Positions 45,830-57,687 of a DNA stretch of 64,000 bases are shown piece by piece. Position 1 is the first letter of the stretch. Each line of letters starts with the position of its first letter. Under the pieces are notes generated by a model, which was given only the letters and a program-made list of their open reading frames with translations, had not been told where the DNA came from and ran no database searches. The position numbers were made by a program, and so were the translations under genes. Source of the stretch: Vandiemenella viatica (taxonomy: Eukaryota > Arthropoda > Insecta > Orthoptera > Morabidae); assembly GCA_031002005.1 (NCBI GenBank), contig CM061920.1, forward strand, positions 122,006,095 through 122,070,094, given 5' to 3'.

Positions 45830-47604
45830 CACAACCTATGTTTTTTTTTATCGTCTTTCATTTCCGCGGTCATACCGTAGATCGTGCCGAACAAAATGTT
45901 TCTTTGTTTGAAGGAGTTTTATGATAAATATTTATCCATATTTTCCTTCTATTATCAACAAATTACAATTTAAGCTATTAAATAATTATATTTTTTACTT
46001 AGGCAACTATTCTGTAAGTATCAGTGGATATCCCTAATTATATTCCGTTTCTTCTTTATTAATATAGTACATTTCCGTTTACTGAATTTCTACGTGATAT
46101 TCTTTAAGCAAGAGTAATTTATGGGCAGAAAATGTTAATAATTTGCCGTTACATCATCCGTTGAATATAATTAATATATGTAACATCATTCCTCACTTCC
46201 TTGCACTGTGACTATGGCTGTGGCACAGAACATTGACAAATATTATTCATCTTTGTTTCCTCCATATTCTGTAATAGAAGTTAGATGTTCTAATTGGAAA
46301 CAAAATTGTTTATGGAATATCTCGCGACACCATTTTATTTCTCTTATTCTCGTCACACACAGGTTCCTTCCTTTACTAATACATCATCTAACATACGGAG
46401 GTATATTCCTCCTCTTCCACCCTTCAACGTCTCCTTTACTCTTATGGGCTATTATTGTCTTTCCATCACCCATTTTTCTTAGAGCCTCTTTAAAGCAACA
46501 TATGTTCTTCAATTTTGCTCTGTTTTTGTTCATATCCATAGATCAATTGTTTGTTCACATTTGAAGAGCCTTTTTCAGTACACACACTACACTTCTTCTA
46601 GATGATAAAGAGCAGTTATTCAACTGATAAAATATAACGGGATGAAGGTAACTATGTCGCCCATGCCCTTCATGCAGGAACTATCTCGTATTTGGTTCGA
46701 AGTTGTTTCGAGAAATTGTTGATGTCCTCACCAAAATATGAACACTGATCTTCCCAAATGCTAGATTCAGGCGTTATGACTCACCAAATAGGAACGGTCA
46801 CCACGTTCTCATAACTGCTGAGTTCACTACTAGACTAAATACGGAAGAATTATACCAGTAAAAACTAACATCCCACTTTTTCACGTTCTTTGATAGTAAT
46901 ATTAATATCTAACAGACTCGTTTGAAAATAAATCTGCATATACGATAGACGGCGATAGAGACAACCAACTACGAAGCTGCTGGTCATTAATTCCCTCTAG
47001 CACACGTAGAATATTCTGTAAATTACTTATCATTACAATAGACAATAAAATATATCAATGATTAGTTGATGAAGGTGCTTCTCGCACATCCATTAAAAAT
47101 ATTAGGAATTATATCGATTATAACAATGAATTTCATGACGATGGTGCAATTAGAACTGAAATTTGAATTCCTATATAATTATGATTCAGAAATGGAATGA
47201 AACTTAATGAAATTTTTCTATAAATGAAGTTATAGGATTGGTTTGCAGGTCTTCCACAGCATTAAGTCAAAGAAACGAGTACGAAGTATGAAAATACTGT
47301 GACTTCAGTGGAAGAATCAGTCATAAGGAGCTGTGACTCCACAGAGCATTGTAACATTTGAAGCCACTGTGAGGGAATTCCACTTATATACATCGAATAA
47401 AATTCAAATGGGTTTAAACAGTAGTAATGGTTAAGCATAACAAATTGTGAACAATGTGTTCTAATTCCTTGAAATGTCTGAAAGATGGATGTAATAGCAC
47501 CTAACTCCTGACATGGCAGAGCGACGTATTGAGGTTTGTGAAGAATATCTGTTGTAGTGAGAGGAAACGTGTTAGCCCTATCGTTGGGCGCAACATTGTA
47601 ATGA
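45660..47604. other. Intron or spacer after exon A
   Basis: A T-run of about 36 lies at 45788-45824. The 118-codon frame at 46208-46564 has no recognisable domain and is AT-rich. No esterase body exon was found. Confidence 0.45.
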
Positions 47605-48100
47605 GGGGGGGGGGGGCATTACTTTATTGTATGCTTTAATTTTAATTTAGTTATTGATTCTTAATTATGAAATTAATTTTTAGGTGGCAAGGATCCTGAT
47701 TGCTGTTGATGAAAGACATACAACGCTTAATTTATTGTTTTCTTATGGCTTGTACATAGCCGGATACATTTAACGTTACGTTAGACATTATGTGTACCTG
47801 CAAGCAAAAGCACTATCCGACTTTACAATCTGCCTGAAGATAGCAAACATAAACTGAATGTTAAATATTTCATTTATAAAATTAAGAACATGATAACATC
47901 ATGGCCAAAAGCCAACAATTAAATGTTACATGAATGGTGGAGAAAATCCCTTGGCGGCCGAATTGAATTAAAAAAGGATGAACAATATTAAGGCTCAAAC
48001 TGAATTTACAAGGAGCTTTAAAGTTCATGAGGTTATTTGCCCGCTAGCTTTTAAAAGGAATTGAGCAGAGATCCTGTCTCATGGGTCGATTACAGATCCT
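47605..48100. other. Spacer starting with a G13 run
   Basis: A run of about 13 G lies at 47605-47617. The remainder is AT-rich without a gene. Confidence 0.5.
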
Positions 48101-48475
48101 TCAAAGTCTTTCCAAACCATGAAACATTGATGGGTGAGGGAACATATTACCAAAAACACCAGCATCAGCAGCGGCGGCATGTGGCGTAGGCCGGTAAGTT
48201 GTACCATCAGTGAAAGGACTGAATAAATCTACCAGCCTGTGATCGAAGTCAGAGCCCGCCAGTATAGTGCCCCTCCGCACTGTTACGTCTGTACACGACG
48301 ATCGCTGACCACAGAGTGACCAAGTATGGCCACTTCTCCTTCCCTCTTCCGAAACTCCTTCCCGAAGTTTCGTTACATGGAAAAAGAAGCCATGAATTAA
48401 CCTCTGTAGACTCTGTATATGATACGGCATTGGTTGTCTAACTTCTTCCCAAAACCACGTGATGCTCGAAGTCAA
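48101..48475 (-). other. Unrecognised 124-codon frame
   Basis: An open frame on the - strand (start MTSSITWFWEEV, end MFHGLERL) in a segment richer in GC than its flanks. I see no domain, signal peptide or splice site that would support it, and the sequence gives no homology that I recognise. It could be the end of a transposon gene or chance. From 48480 to 48600 the GC-rich stretch continues with a possible B box (gggttcaacg, - strand gttgaacccc). Confidence 0.2.
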
Positions 48476-50676
48476 TCTTATTTGCTCTGGCCTTCCCGCG
48501 CGTCGCTCACCCCTTCCGCCGTTCAGGTATCCTTACCCGGGGTTCAACGCACTGACCTTGACGGCTAGTGGTTCCTATCCGCTGTGGCCGTGCGAACAAT
48601 AGGTCGCGGCAGCCCTCGCTTTCTGGGTAAATACCGTTGCCAGCTTTAAAATCTCTCATGCTCCTTCAACTAGTAACCTATTTATTCAGATAAATTGTTA
48701 AGAAATTAAGGCAGCCTGGGATATCAATTACGTTGATCAGATAATTAATTTACTAAATATTCATAAATATTAAATTAATCCGAATATAAAAATTTAAATA
48801 CAAATATTTACATATTTGTAGTACGCCACAATCCTGCGTGCTACAGTGTGGCACTTTGAACGCAGAAGTGATTACTTCCTTGAAACATTATTTACCTAGG
48901 AAGAAAGTAGCTTTTACTTCCAACTACCGGAAACGAAGAAAGGGAGCAAGGAATGACGTCATTCTTCATAATTAGAACCAAAGTAAGTAGTTTCGAACGC
49001 AACCATTGGCAGGGAAAGATACTTTGATTCTCTTTGGAACAAAATAGGTTATAGCTTCCATAGTTAGAAAATCAGAGGGACAACCAGCACTACAGCATCA
49101 TAGGCACATGTACTAAAATATAATCTTCCTCTTGCAATAAAATTATCTACAGGTGTGCTCTTGCTAGAGCCTTATATTTTTTTAATTTTTTTTTAAACGC
49201 TCCTTTACCCCTTTGAGCGCTAACATTCTCAATGGCAGTAGCAAAGAATTCCGATAACCAACTCTTTTTACATCTGTATTTAGCACCTCGAAATAATTCA
49301 GGCGTGATTCACTTCTTTCACTCTGGGATCATTCGTCTGTCGTTTTATCATTCATTTGTCACTTAATTTTCAGTTCGCTCATTTCGTGCGTCTCCCGTAA
49401 TAGGCAGTTTTATCAGCAATCTCACAGTTATTTTGATCTTTGCTTATCAGGGAGCCTAGTGCAAGCGGTGTTGTTTATTTCTGCAATATTTGGAAAGGGA
49501 TCGTTACGTCTTAATGTTGAAGAGAGCTAATATAATCTATGGAAGTGACAGACGCGTGATAGGAACTTCGTCTTTGATTCAAAGCTGATCATTCCGCGTT
49601 AATCTCCCGGCACAGAAAGACATATTATTTAAAAGTCTGCAAGCGACATTTTAATACAGAAGTCCGCAGGCACTTATAAGCTGGTTTCTACAAATGTATA
49701 AGGATTCACGTAATGTCACAATTTGACAATAGATGAGAGAACGCACCACCGGTAATACCACAACGTGGAAGGCAATTAGTACCTTCAACTTATTCACTGT
49801 TGTAACTTAGCGACCATTGCCAAGATTCTTTACCTTTCTTAGTAATAGAATTAGGTATATCGTCACAATTTTTTTTCAAGCTACAGGGAGTTGGGAGAAA
49901 CTATTCATAGAATTATATCGAACTTTGTATTGTTGCTTGGGGGCCGAGAAATTTAGTTAACTATTACTTCGTAAAGGAGCATTGAAAAGTAGTACGAGTT
50001 GTCGCTTGCTGGTATTACGGCAAACACACTAACTGGATAGTTAGTATATTTCACATACTTACTCTTATAAATTATTTAGTGATCAGGTTGTTTTGAAGGA
50101 AAAACACAATGTGATACAATATAGGTTATTTGTTGCGAAGGACGTCTTATATCTGTAGAAGCACTTCAAATAAATGATGATATTCCTAAACACACTGAAA
50201 CGCAATGCAAATAGAAGAGTAATAATAATAATATCAAGATGTGGATTGGGTGATAAATACAAGAGGCTTTGAAATTGAATTGATGTATCACAATCTGTTG
50301 AAGAAATAAGAATTGAATAAAACATAAGTTAGGGCGATCGTAGAAATACTATAAGTTCGCATAACAGGGAATCTCTAGCAAGTAACAGCGAATATCTCAG
50401 TGGAAAAGTGTTACTCGACTGCCGAGCGAGCGTCTTGTGTGTTCCCACGAAGACAGTTTCGTGGTGCATGTGGAAGAGCTCGTTAGTCACTGACTGCATA
50501 CTATTTTAGTAAGGGAATTAGTTTTGGTTGGCTACCCGTGACGTCTTACGAGATATTAGGGTGGGGATGGCTCTGCGTAGCCGATTATATGCTGATGAAG
50601 TTTCCGAGGGAGCGTGCACAAACTACGTGGTTCGGTCTAGGGAGGGGAGGTGTTGGCTGGAAGGCTACGCTGGGCT
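48476..50676. other. Spacer
   Basis: No supportable gene. Confidence 0.45.
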
Positions 50677-50955
50677 ATGTGGGGGGAGGGGGGGGGGGTT
50701 TCAGAGCCAGGCCACGTAGCTTCTTTTTCATAACATTTTTCATAGTTAAAATAAGGAACAAAACACACAACAGCATGTGAATATTTATTTCACTCAGTTA
50801 ATATCATCTCCATATGTAATTTACAATAGTCTGACAGGAGAAAACAGTACAAAATGTCTTCTGAAAAGGGAAAGAAGGTAGGTGCTACGAAGGGGGAGGG
50901 GGGGGGGTAGAGGCAAAAGACACGTTGGGCTACGTGGGGGGGAAGGGGGATTCAC
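50677..50955 (+). repeat. G-rich tracts with repeated tgggcta(t/c)gtggggg
   Basis: Three G-rich runs, at 50680-50698, 50892-50907 and 50935-50950, each with at least nine G and isolated A. The first and third share the lead-in ttgggctacgtggggg/tgggctatgtgggggg. All are on the + strand. Guanine quadruplexes could form. The two overlapping frames (50528-50780) crossing the first run are composition artefacts. Confidence 0.75.
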
Positions 50956-52164
50956 AGGAGGCCAAAATGGAGATACGTGCTTTATGGACGCTCCCTTATC
51001 TTCAGCTGCACGCGTAGCCTTGGAGTCGTAGGTTGCTGGTTGCAATTTCACACGTGGTGTATTCGAGTAGTGTTTGGCGACAAACAGGGCTGGCCGTTCA
51101 GTCTATCAAGTTACATATTGAGAAACTGCGTTAGGCTGGTTTCTCTTGACTGCGTTACGAACAAAATGAAATGAAGACTTTGAATTATTCTTTTGTTCCA
51201 GAAATTAGCAAATACGCGACATTACGATATTCAGTAACATTTATTTGGCTATCGCTTTCACCATTAATCGAGATCAAATTTTGCATTTAATATACTCTCT
51301 GAATGACGTCACAGACATAACATCACAGACCAGACACAATATCGGATGCAGACGTAATATTACGAATGCATAAGAGTATAAAAGTAGAGTACCCACTACA
51401 CATTCTCCTAAATCCTCTTGTAAAAGCAGAACAGCTATCTAAAATTAAAAAAAAAAACTATATTACACATTTTTCCTTTAAAAGGAAAATTTTACAGCGT
51501 TAAACGATGTATCTGGTGGAGACGGAAGCCTAAAACCTCGAATTGATTTCAAGTTAACAAATATATACATCGATAAAATTTAGATAAAGTAACATGCGTT
51601 TCGCCAATATAATAATTTCTAATCTTCCTTTCTCGTAACCACTTACTGCAACAATAATACGTTCGATACAACACATTTTCGCTCACGCATCTAGTGCTTG
51701 CTTGACAAAACAAATCAAGACAGCAGAAGAAAATAACACAGTCACCACTTTACATCTTGTTCAGGAGACTTCAGGCGTAAAAAGAATTTGTAGAAAGAAG
51801 AGTTGCAAAAAGTGAGCAATGTTCTCATGTACAATGATTAATTTGATAAATCACGAAAAGTATAAAGTATGCAAAACTACAAAGAATAAACAAGAATAAC
51901 TGCATGCTAGACGAAGGGTGAACGCGTCCGATGATAAGAAACATTCCAGTTTGTCTTGATCCATTGGATATGAATTTAATCAAATAACGAAGTGCATAAA
52001 AAAATAAATTTTGAACATTACTGAGTTAAAAACCAATAATGTCTGTTCATTAATGAATTATTAACTGTGAAAAGGCGGAAGTGTTTGAATTTTATTCATT
52101 TCAAACAAACCTAGCAATTCCAGGATCCTCGGAAGCAGCACGTGCGATTAGTATTTTTCCTTTC
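50956..52164. other. Spacer
   Basis: No gene recognised. Confidence 0.45.
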
Positions 52165-52606
52165 TGCTGAGAACTAAACCCTGCTTCGTGCGGTTTCTGC
52201 GGTACAAGCTGTTGCTGTGACAAATGTATGCTTGGCACGTCTTCAGTAGTTTGTCATATATACGACGCCTGCGAGGAAACAAACGACCTGTACATGTGTT
52301 TCAAGGACCACAAGGAACACTTGGCCAAAACATGCAGATTCAGTATAAAATATGTTTGTTCCAGAAACTGGCTGGTAATTCAGTCCGAGAGGATCGTGTA
52401 TCTGACTGTAAGTGTAACGAAACACGTGCTTAGTAATCACGCATAAGGAACTTTTAGTATCTGCAAATTCATTAAAGGTTGACACTAGCGTCTTCACGGC
52501 AAGTGATATTTTAAATACATTTAAAAAATATGCTGGAACGTTCCTCAATCTACGCCTGATAAACTACAAATTTCACAAACAAAAATACACTTATCATGCA
52601 GAACAC
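52165..52606. repeat. Dispersed repeat, shared with 36775 and with 40016
   Basis: The left part (52165-52340) matches 36775-36960. The end (52562-52606) matches 40016-40061. Together they suggest one longer, decayed element with its 3' end near 52610. Confidence 0.55.
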
Positions 52607-53189
52607 CTGAAGTGGCCGGTATCCACTTGATCCATGGTGGCCGATTATATATATATAAATGAAATGCTGTTCGATGGTAACTGCATCACTTCAAGACGGC
52701 TAGACCGATTTCGCTAATATAATATAACTAGTAGTCCAAATAAGGTCTTTAGAGAAAGAAAGATTGGAAAAGTTGGCCGGAAAGTGGAAAATTCAGATAA
52801 ACTGAAAGTACTTTTTCTGTGGAATGATTTAGATAATTTTTTTAAATGTTCGTAATGGTCCGAAAAAAGGGAAAGAAAAACTGGAAAAGTTGCAGGGAAA
52901 ATGGAAAAGTATGGAAAACTGAATGTAATTTTTTCTATAACCAATTTTGTTATTTTTTAAAAAATTTCATAACAGTGCAAATAAGATTTTTAGAGAAAGA
53001 AAGATTAGAAAAGTAGGCCGGAAAATTCTGGTAAAACTGAAGGCACATTTTTCTATGGACCGATTTGGCCACTTTTTTTATATGTTAGTAATAGCATTAT
53101 ATTTTTAAAAAACTTGAACATCTTGAGAATAATCTGGAGATATGCATGGCAGTCTAAATTAAAATAAATTTACCTTTTTTTTTATTTTT
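52607..53189. other. Spacer with a short repeated motif
   Basis: tttagagaaagaaagatt(g/a)gaaaagt occurs near 52748 and 52988, with related pieces near 52866, each followed by a g(g)ccggaaa-like stretch. Three degenerate units of about 120 bp. No gene. Confidence 0.5.
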
Positions 53190-53816
53190 GTGTTGTTTCG
53201 CGATCTGTCCAACAAATTTATTTATTTTATTTCTGTTTCATTGATATTAACTGAAGACATCTGTTTGATGATCTCGAACAAGATATTTATCAGTCATGAC
53301 AGAGCCCAATCGTCCGATTCACGACACATTTATTCAAGAGTTAAAACGCGAAAAAACGATGTGATTCTGATGCATTGAGAGAATCGGTTCGAACGAATGC
53401 TCCACCGTTGAATCGGCAGAAAAAATATGCTCATGAAAGTTGTCAGCGATGGACCTAGATGGATTTTCCTCTTAGACGCTCCCGGTGGAAATGGAAAATT
53501 TCTTTTGGCCTCATTGATTTTTGCAACGATTCGCCCGCAGAATGAAATTGCACTTGCACCTGCGGCTGCGTTGTTGGAAGGCGGTCAAACAGCTCATTCA
53601 GCATTAGAAATACCGTTGAATCTGAAAATCAGTGAAACTCCAACATGTAACCTTTCGAAGCACTGTGCGATAACCAAAGTTTTCCAGCATTGCAGAATGA
53701 TCGTTTGGGATGAATGTATGATGACACTTATAAAATCTTCGGAGGAATTAGACCGAACGATACAAGATCTACGAAACAGTCAAAACCGGTTCCGTGGTGC
53801 GATGATCGTATTGTAA
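53190..53816 (+). pseudogene. Helitron PIF1-type helicase fragment
   Basis: The 129-codon frame 53427-53816 covers the start of the helicase domain: IFLLDAPGGNGKF (Walker A, normally GGxGKT; the T is F here), then LLEGGQTAHSALEIPLNL, TPTCNLSKHC and IVWDECMMT (Walker B), ending after LRNSQNRFRGAMIVL, where the family would go on for hundreds of residues. Upstream, in interrupted frames from 53230, pieces such as EDICLMISNK belong to the preceding part of the same protein. Walker A is defective and both ends are cut, so it is dead. Confidence 0.85.
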
Positions 53817-55895
53817 ATAAAACACCTAGATACTCATTGAGAAGAAAATAAATAATTTTGTTAACACGAAATACTGACGTAGTTTAATTGTGACTTAAAT
53901 TTTGGAACAAAACCGCATGGTTTCAAGTCGATCACATTCCAGGCACATCACACATTTCCAGCATTTCAGAGGGGTACTACAGATAGAATTCATCTCGCAT
54001 GTAAAAATTCCCATTTGCGAACTTCTCAATATACTCCTGAATAACACAATCGTTAGTAAATGCAATGATCACTCAGAAATATTTTCATTTCCAAGAGTTT
54101 TTCACAAATTCACAAAACGATCACAAACAAATTTATTTAAATTTTCACAGGACAACGTTTGTCGGAACTTCAAGCGACTGATGTAGTCGGTTTTCTTAGT
54201 AACTTTTAGTAATTTACATAACGTGCAGTCGGTATTATGGGATAAGAGAGTACACTTTCGCTTTGGCATGAAGTCTAGAAAAATAGTACACGAATACGCG
54301 AGAGAGTTTTTTAGAAGAGAAGTCCATAGTCACCACGGGATATCTTTGGCAGTCCGAGACATCGGCAGTTAGCAACAGTGTGTACACAGAAACCATGAGC
54401 AGTTATAAGTGTTTAACTGAAAATTATTTTGATTTATTCGTTTGGGACTCGTTATACGTTGTTGGCGGAGACTGTATTAGTGTTTTTGAAAGTGTGCAGC
54501 AGGACAAGTCTACCGTAGAATTATATTATTAATTATAATTGGTTGGTAGCCATTATCGGGAGTCACACCAATTTGGAAAAAAAAAAAAAAATGTATGTGT
54601 GAACAGTGAACCAGATTGCCTACAGAACAGACTCATATTTTTCCTGTCGGAAGTGTTCATTGTCGTTAATCCATATCCTTGTCTACTCACTGCCAATTGT
54701 GCCTATGAAACTGGCAACACTGATATTAAATCCGGTTAACTACTTTCCTGTGTTTAGTGAGATTTTTTATTTATTTAAAATAACATGTCCATAGGCTAAC
54801 AAAACTCTACTGATCTGAAAACAAGCGATTGGCCTACATATTCGCACATCTACAGGACTATAGAATTATTTTTCGAACCAATTAAATTATATTTTTCTGT
54901 ATTTAATTCAGCAGAAGATCAGCTTACAGCTGGGATGTAACTCCGTTACTTAGGTGAGTCAGTTTACACCACCGGTGTCTCGGCGATGAGGGCTACACCC
55001 TACTTTTTTTTTTAATAAGTAAACCCAGTAAACTTCAACAAGATATATTAGTATGACATTCAGGTTACAATAGCTACCTGAGGGTCTTCATTGTGGGTTC
55101 TTACGTCATTATTGTCTTTATGAGAACATTTGGGCAATAAAAATGGGTACAAACTGGCATCTGTTTGAATTTTCGTCCAAATAAATTGGTCTTAGTTTGC
55201 AAAAAAACTGGCTGGTGCTGCTTGGAAAGTAAGAATGATCAAAATAAACACTTGAAGAACGTTTTACCGTCACCTCTAATCATTCCACCTCCGTGATCAA
55301 AATTTCACTGTTAAAAATAAAATTTATTGTATTATCCTTCGTAAAAGTTTTTTTACTGAAAACCTGAGAAACAAATTAATAGTCACTTAGCTTAATGCTA
55401 ACTCTTTTGTGCGTCCACATTGCAAAATACCTATAGTAAAGACTCCTCATTCCCATAGATGAACACATCTCAGCAACAGGCATTTTTTTTTCTATTCTTT
55501 TTTTGGTACACAATATATCACGATCTTTAACATAATGATCTCTGTTGCACTGAAGCAGATTGTGTGAATCTTTAAACCAGCCTTTGCAATTAGCTAGATT
55601 CCTTCAGGAACACGTAAAATAAGTTCAAATCGTTTAGTTTCTTATACCATTCTTCCGTTTTCATGACCAATAAAATAAATGCATTCTGTCAGCTTAGAAA
55701 TTTATCAGAAAATTATAAGCAATGCGTTGAAAATCACATTTAAAATGGCAGCGATGTCGGTGAGGGTACAAAGATCAGTTTGCTCTGCGATCAAGCCAGG
55801 GATATCCTCCATTAAAAAAAAAAGGGTGTCAGTTATTAATTTAACACGATCAATTTCTGATGTTCCCTAAATACATCGTAATCAATATTCGTTAT
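53817..55895. other. Spacer
   Basis: The 94-codon frame at 53902-54186 is unrecognised. The segment 54230-54500 is GC-richer and lacks repeats that I know. There is no esterase body exon. Confidence 0.4.
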
Positions 55896-55899
55896 GCTA

Positions 55900-56056
55900 G
55901 AAGCCTTGAACGCTTAGCTCGTTACGAAAAGCACATTAGCTAGCAGAGCTGGAACAATTGTTCAAATGTTTAGCCTGTCGGACAATTCAGGGTCGATTGA
56001 TACAGCACCGGATCTGTGGAGCACTTGTGTCATCTTTCGCCATAGCATACAATAGA
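55900..56056 (+). promoter_or_regulatory. Upstream region of first exon B, homologous to 45430-45596
   Basis: Aligns with the region before exon A from ta(g)ctcgtta to the ATG. Most shared blocks are kept (tgttcaaatgttt, attcagggtcga, cggatctgt), but the TATA position reads gattgataca instead of tatatata, so promoter strength may differ. Confidence 0.55.
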
Positions 56057-56119
56057 ATGGCTGCCGAAAATGTGTTTGTGTATCTTGTGCTGCTATTGAC
56101 GGTTGTATCGAGGACGAAG
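56057..56119 (+). CDS. Signal-peptide exon B of a carboxylesterase
   Basis: A 21-codon exon: ATG at 56057-56059 (context agaATGg), MAAEN, hydrophobic core VFVYLVLLLTVV, then SRTK, followed by 5' splice site AAG|GTGCGT. The intron would be phase 0, as would the start of the esterase exon at 63834 (first codons AQYVEV); joining the two puts a signal peptide directly before the mature N-terminus expected of insect esterases. The intron would be 7.7 kb, filled with transposons. The frame continuing past the splice site to 56209 is intronic. Confidence 0.65.
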
Positions 56120-57105
56120 GTGCGTACAACCCAGCACGTCATGATTCTTCTTCGGATAATAGCCGGAGTTACCTTGCTTAGCTCGCGAGTTTCTCCAGTC
56201 ATGTATTGAAATAATTATGGTGAGGCAGTTCCAATGCTGCTAATCACATTTTTCCACTGATGCAACATATTCCAGGCGTTTTTTTAACTGAATTTTCGAC
56301 ACCTCAGAACTAACTCACTTGATCCAATCTCCCCACAGCAACGTGTTTATGTTTTTGTACTCTGTAACCGAATGCCTCAACTTTAAACTGTAATTTCTGC
56401 TTCTGCTTGGCATTTCTCATACACCAACATTTGGTTAATGCCGTATCGATCTTACAAGAAATTTACTCGTCGTAACTCTATTAGTTCTTCCGTATTCTTT
56501 AGTCTTTAACAGTTTCTCTTACTGAGTGTCTCACTCAATCCTTTTCTCTAATTTTTGCTCGTTATTCATCTATTCGGGTGCACGGAAGTGCACCTGCAAA
56601 GTCGAGTCAACGGCGTCACTGCCTACCCTTTTCTCGAAGCGATTCTGGCCATTTTTGAATCTCAATTTCTTCGGTCGTATTCATGCTACATGTCTCAAAT
56701 TTATGTTATGCATAGATATCAGCAATCTTAGCAAACGTAATAACTTTTATTTCGTTACATTTCTTAGTTCTGATGTTATTTGGATGTAAACTTTAGCGAT
56801 TTTGTCACTCACTGACTAATGATCATCAAACTCTAAGGTACTTCCCGTAGTCGTAGAAAGCTGAAACTTGGAAGTTACTCGTAATTTATTTATGGTGGTA
56901 GCTAAACGAACGGAAATCTTATTGCTCGGCTACGGCGCACACCCATTGTTTTCAGAGAGTGTGGCATAGTTGGTAATGTATATTGATATTTTCAATTCTG
57001 AAATGTTCTTATTCAGCGATTTTTAAATGGAATCGTTACACTTAAGCAGGGATTCAGAATAAGCGATAAACTTACAAAAAGAAATGAGATTCCACAAAAA
57101 CAATT
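56120..57105 (+). other. First part of the proposed esterase intron
   Basis: The first 40 bp resemble the intron start after exon A. No gene in the rest. Confidence 0.45.
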
Positions 57106-57548
57106 CTTGTAAAAATAGGCCAAGTTTTGTGTTCGTGTAGTGACAAAACGTTATGAGATCTCCTTCTGAGCCAAGTCTACACTTTACAGTGTGTATTCAC
57201 ATCACTTTGTGAAACAGAATGGTTTCTCTTGGTGTCATAGATCATTTATTTAGAGTAAAAAAAATTCTGGTGACTTGGCTATTATGCACGTCTTAATTTT
57301 TACTAAAATTGAAGTATACTTGTAAAAATCGAAAAAGAGCAAGGGAAATCTTGGCTTCAATGTATTTGTAAGTTTGATTAAGAAACACATTTTTTTTACT
57401 CTAATTAAATGATGTATGACACCGAGTGAAACCATTCTGTTTCACAAAGTGAAATGAATACACGCTTTAAAGTGTAGACTTAGCTGATAAGGAGATCTCA
57501 TAACTTCTTGTCACTACAAAAGCAAGAGACTTGGCCTATTTTTACAAG
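57106..57548. mobile_element. Foldback element with 159-bp arms
   Basis: The arm 57106-57264 begins cttgtaaaaataggccaag, and the arm 57390-57548 is its reverse complement at roughly 85% by eye, both 159 bp. The central 125 bp are AT-rich. No coding capacity; no clear target duplication. Either a MITE with long inverted repeats or a foldback transposon. Confidence 0.8.
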
Positions 57549-57687
57549 GCTAGACGACCCGTGCGTAAATTTCGCGACTAAAATGCGATGAATAGTGAGG
57601 TTGTATGCTTGTAATATAATGAAAAGTAGAACCGTACTTTTGTAGCAAATGTTTATTTTTTTAGTGTAATAGGTACGCATCAAAATA

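Noticed and set aside
46208..46564. 118-codon frame on the + strand with hydrophobic stretches, possible membrane protein
   Set aside because: AT-rich composition by itself gives Phe/Leu/Ile-rich frames; no conserved motif or splice context.
54230..54500. Possible 5' end of a retrotransposon or gene
   Set aside because: Composition differs from its flanks, but no frame, LTR end or promoter motif could be supported.
45663..55895. Esterase body exons belonging to exon A
   Set aside because: I looked for the GVPYAEPP-type signature and splice borders between exons A and B and found none; absence by eye is not proof.
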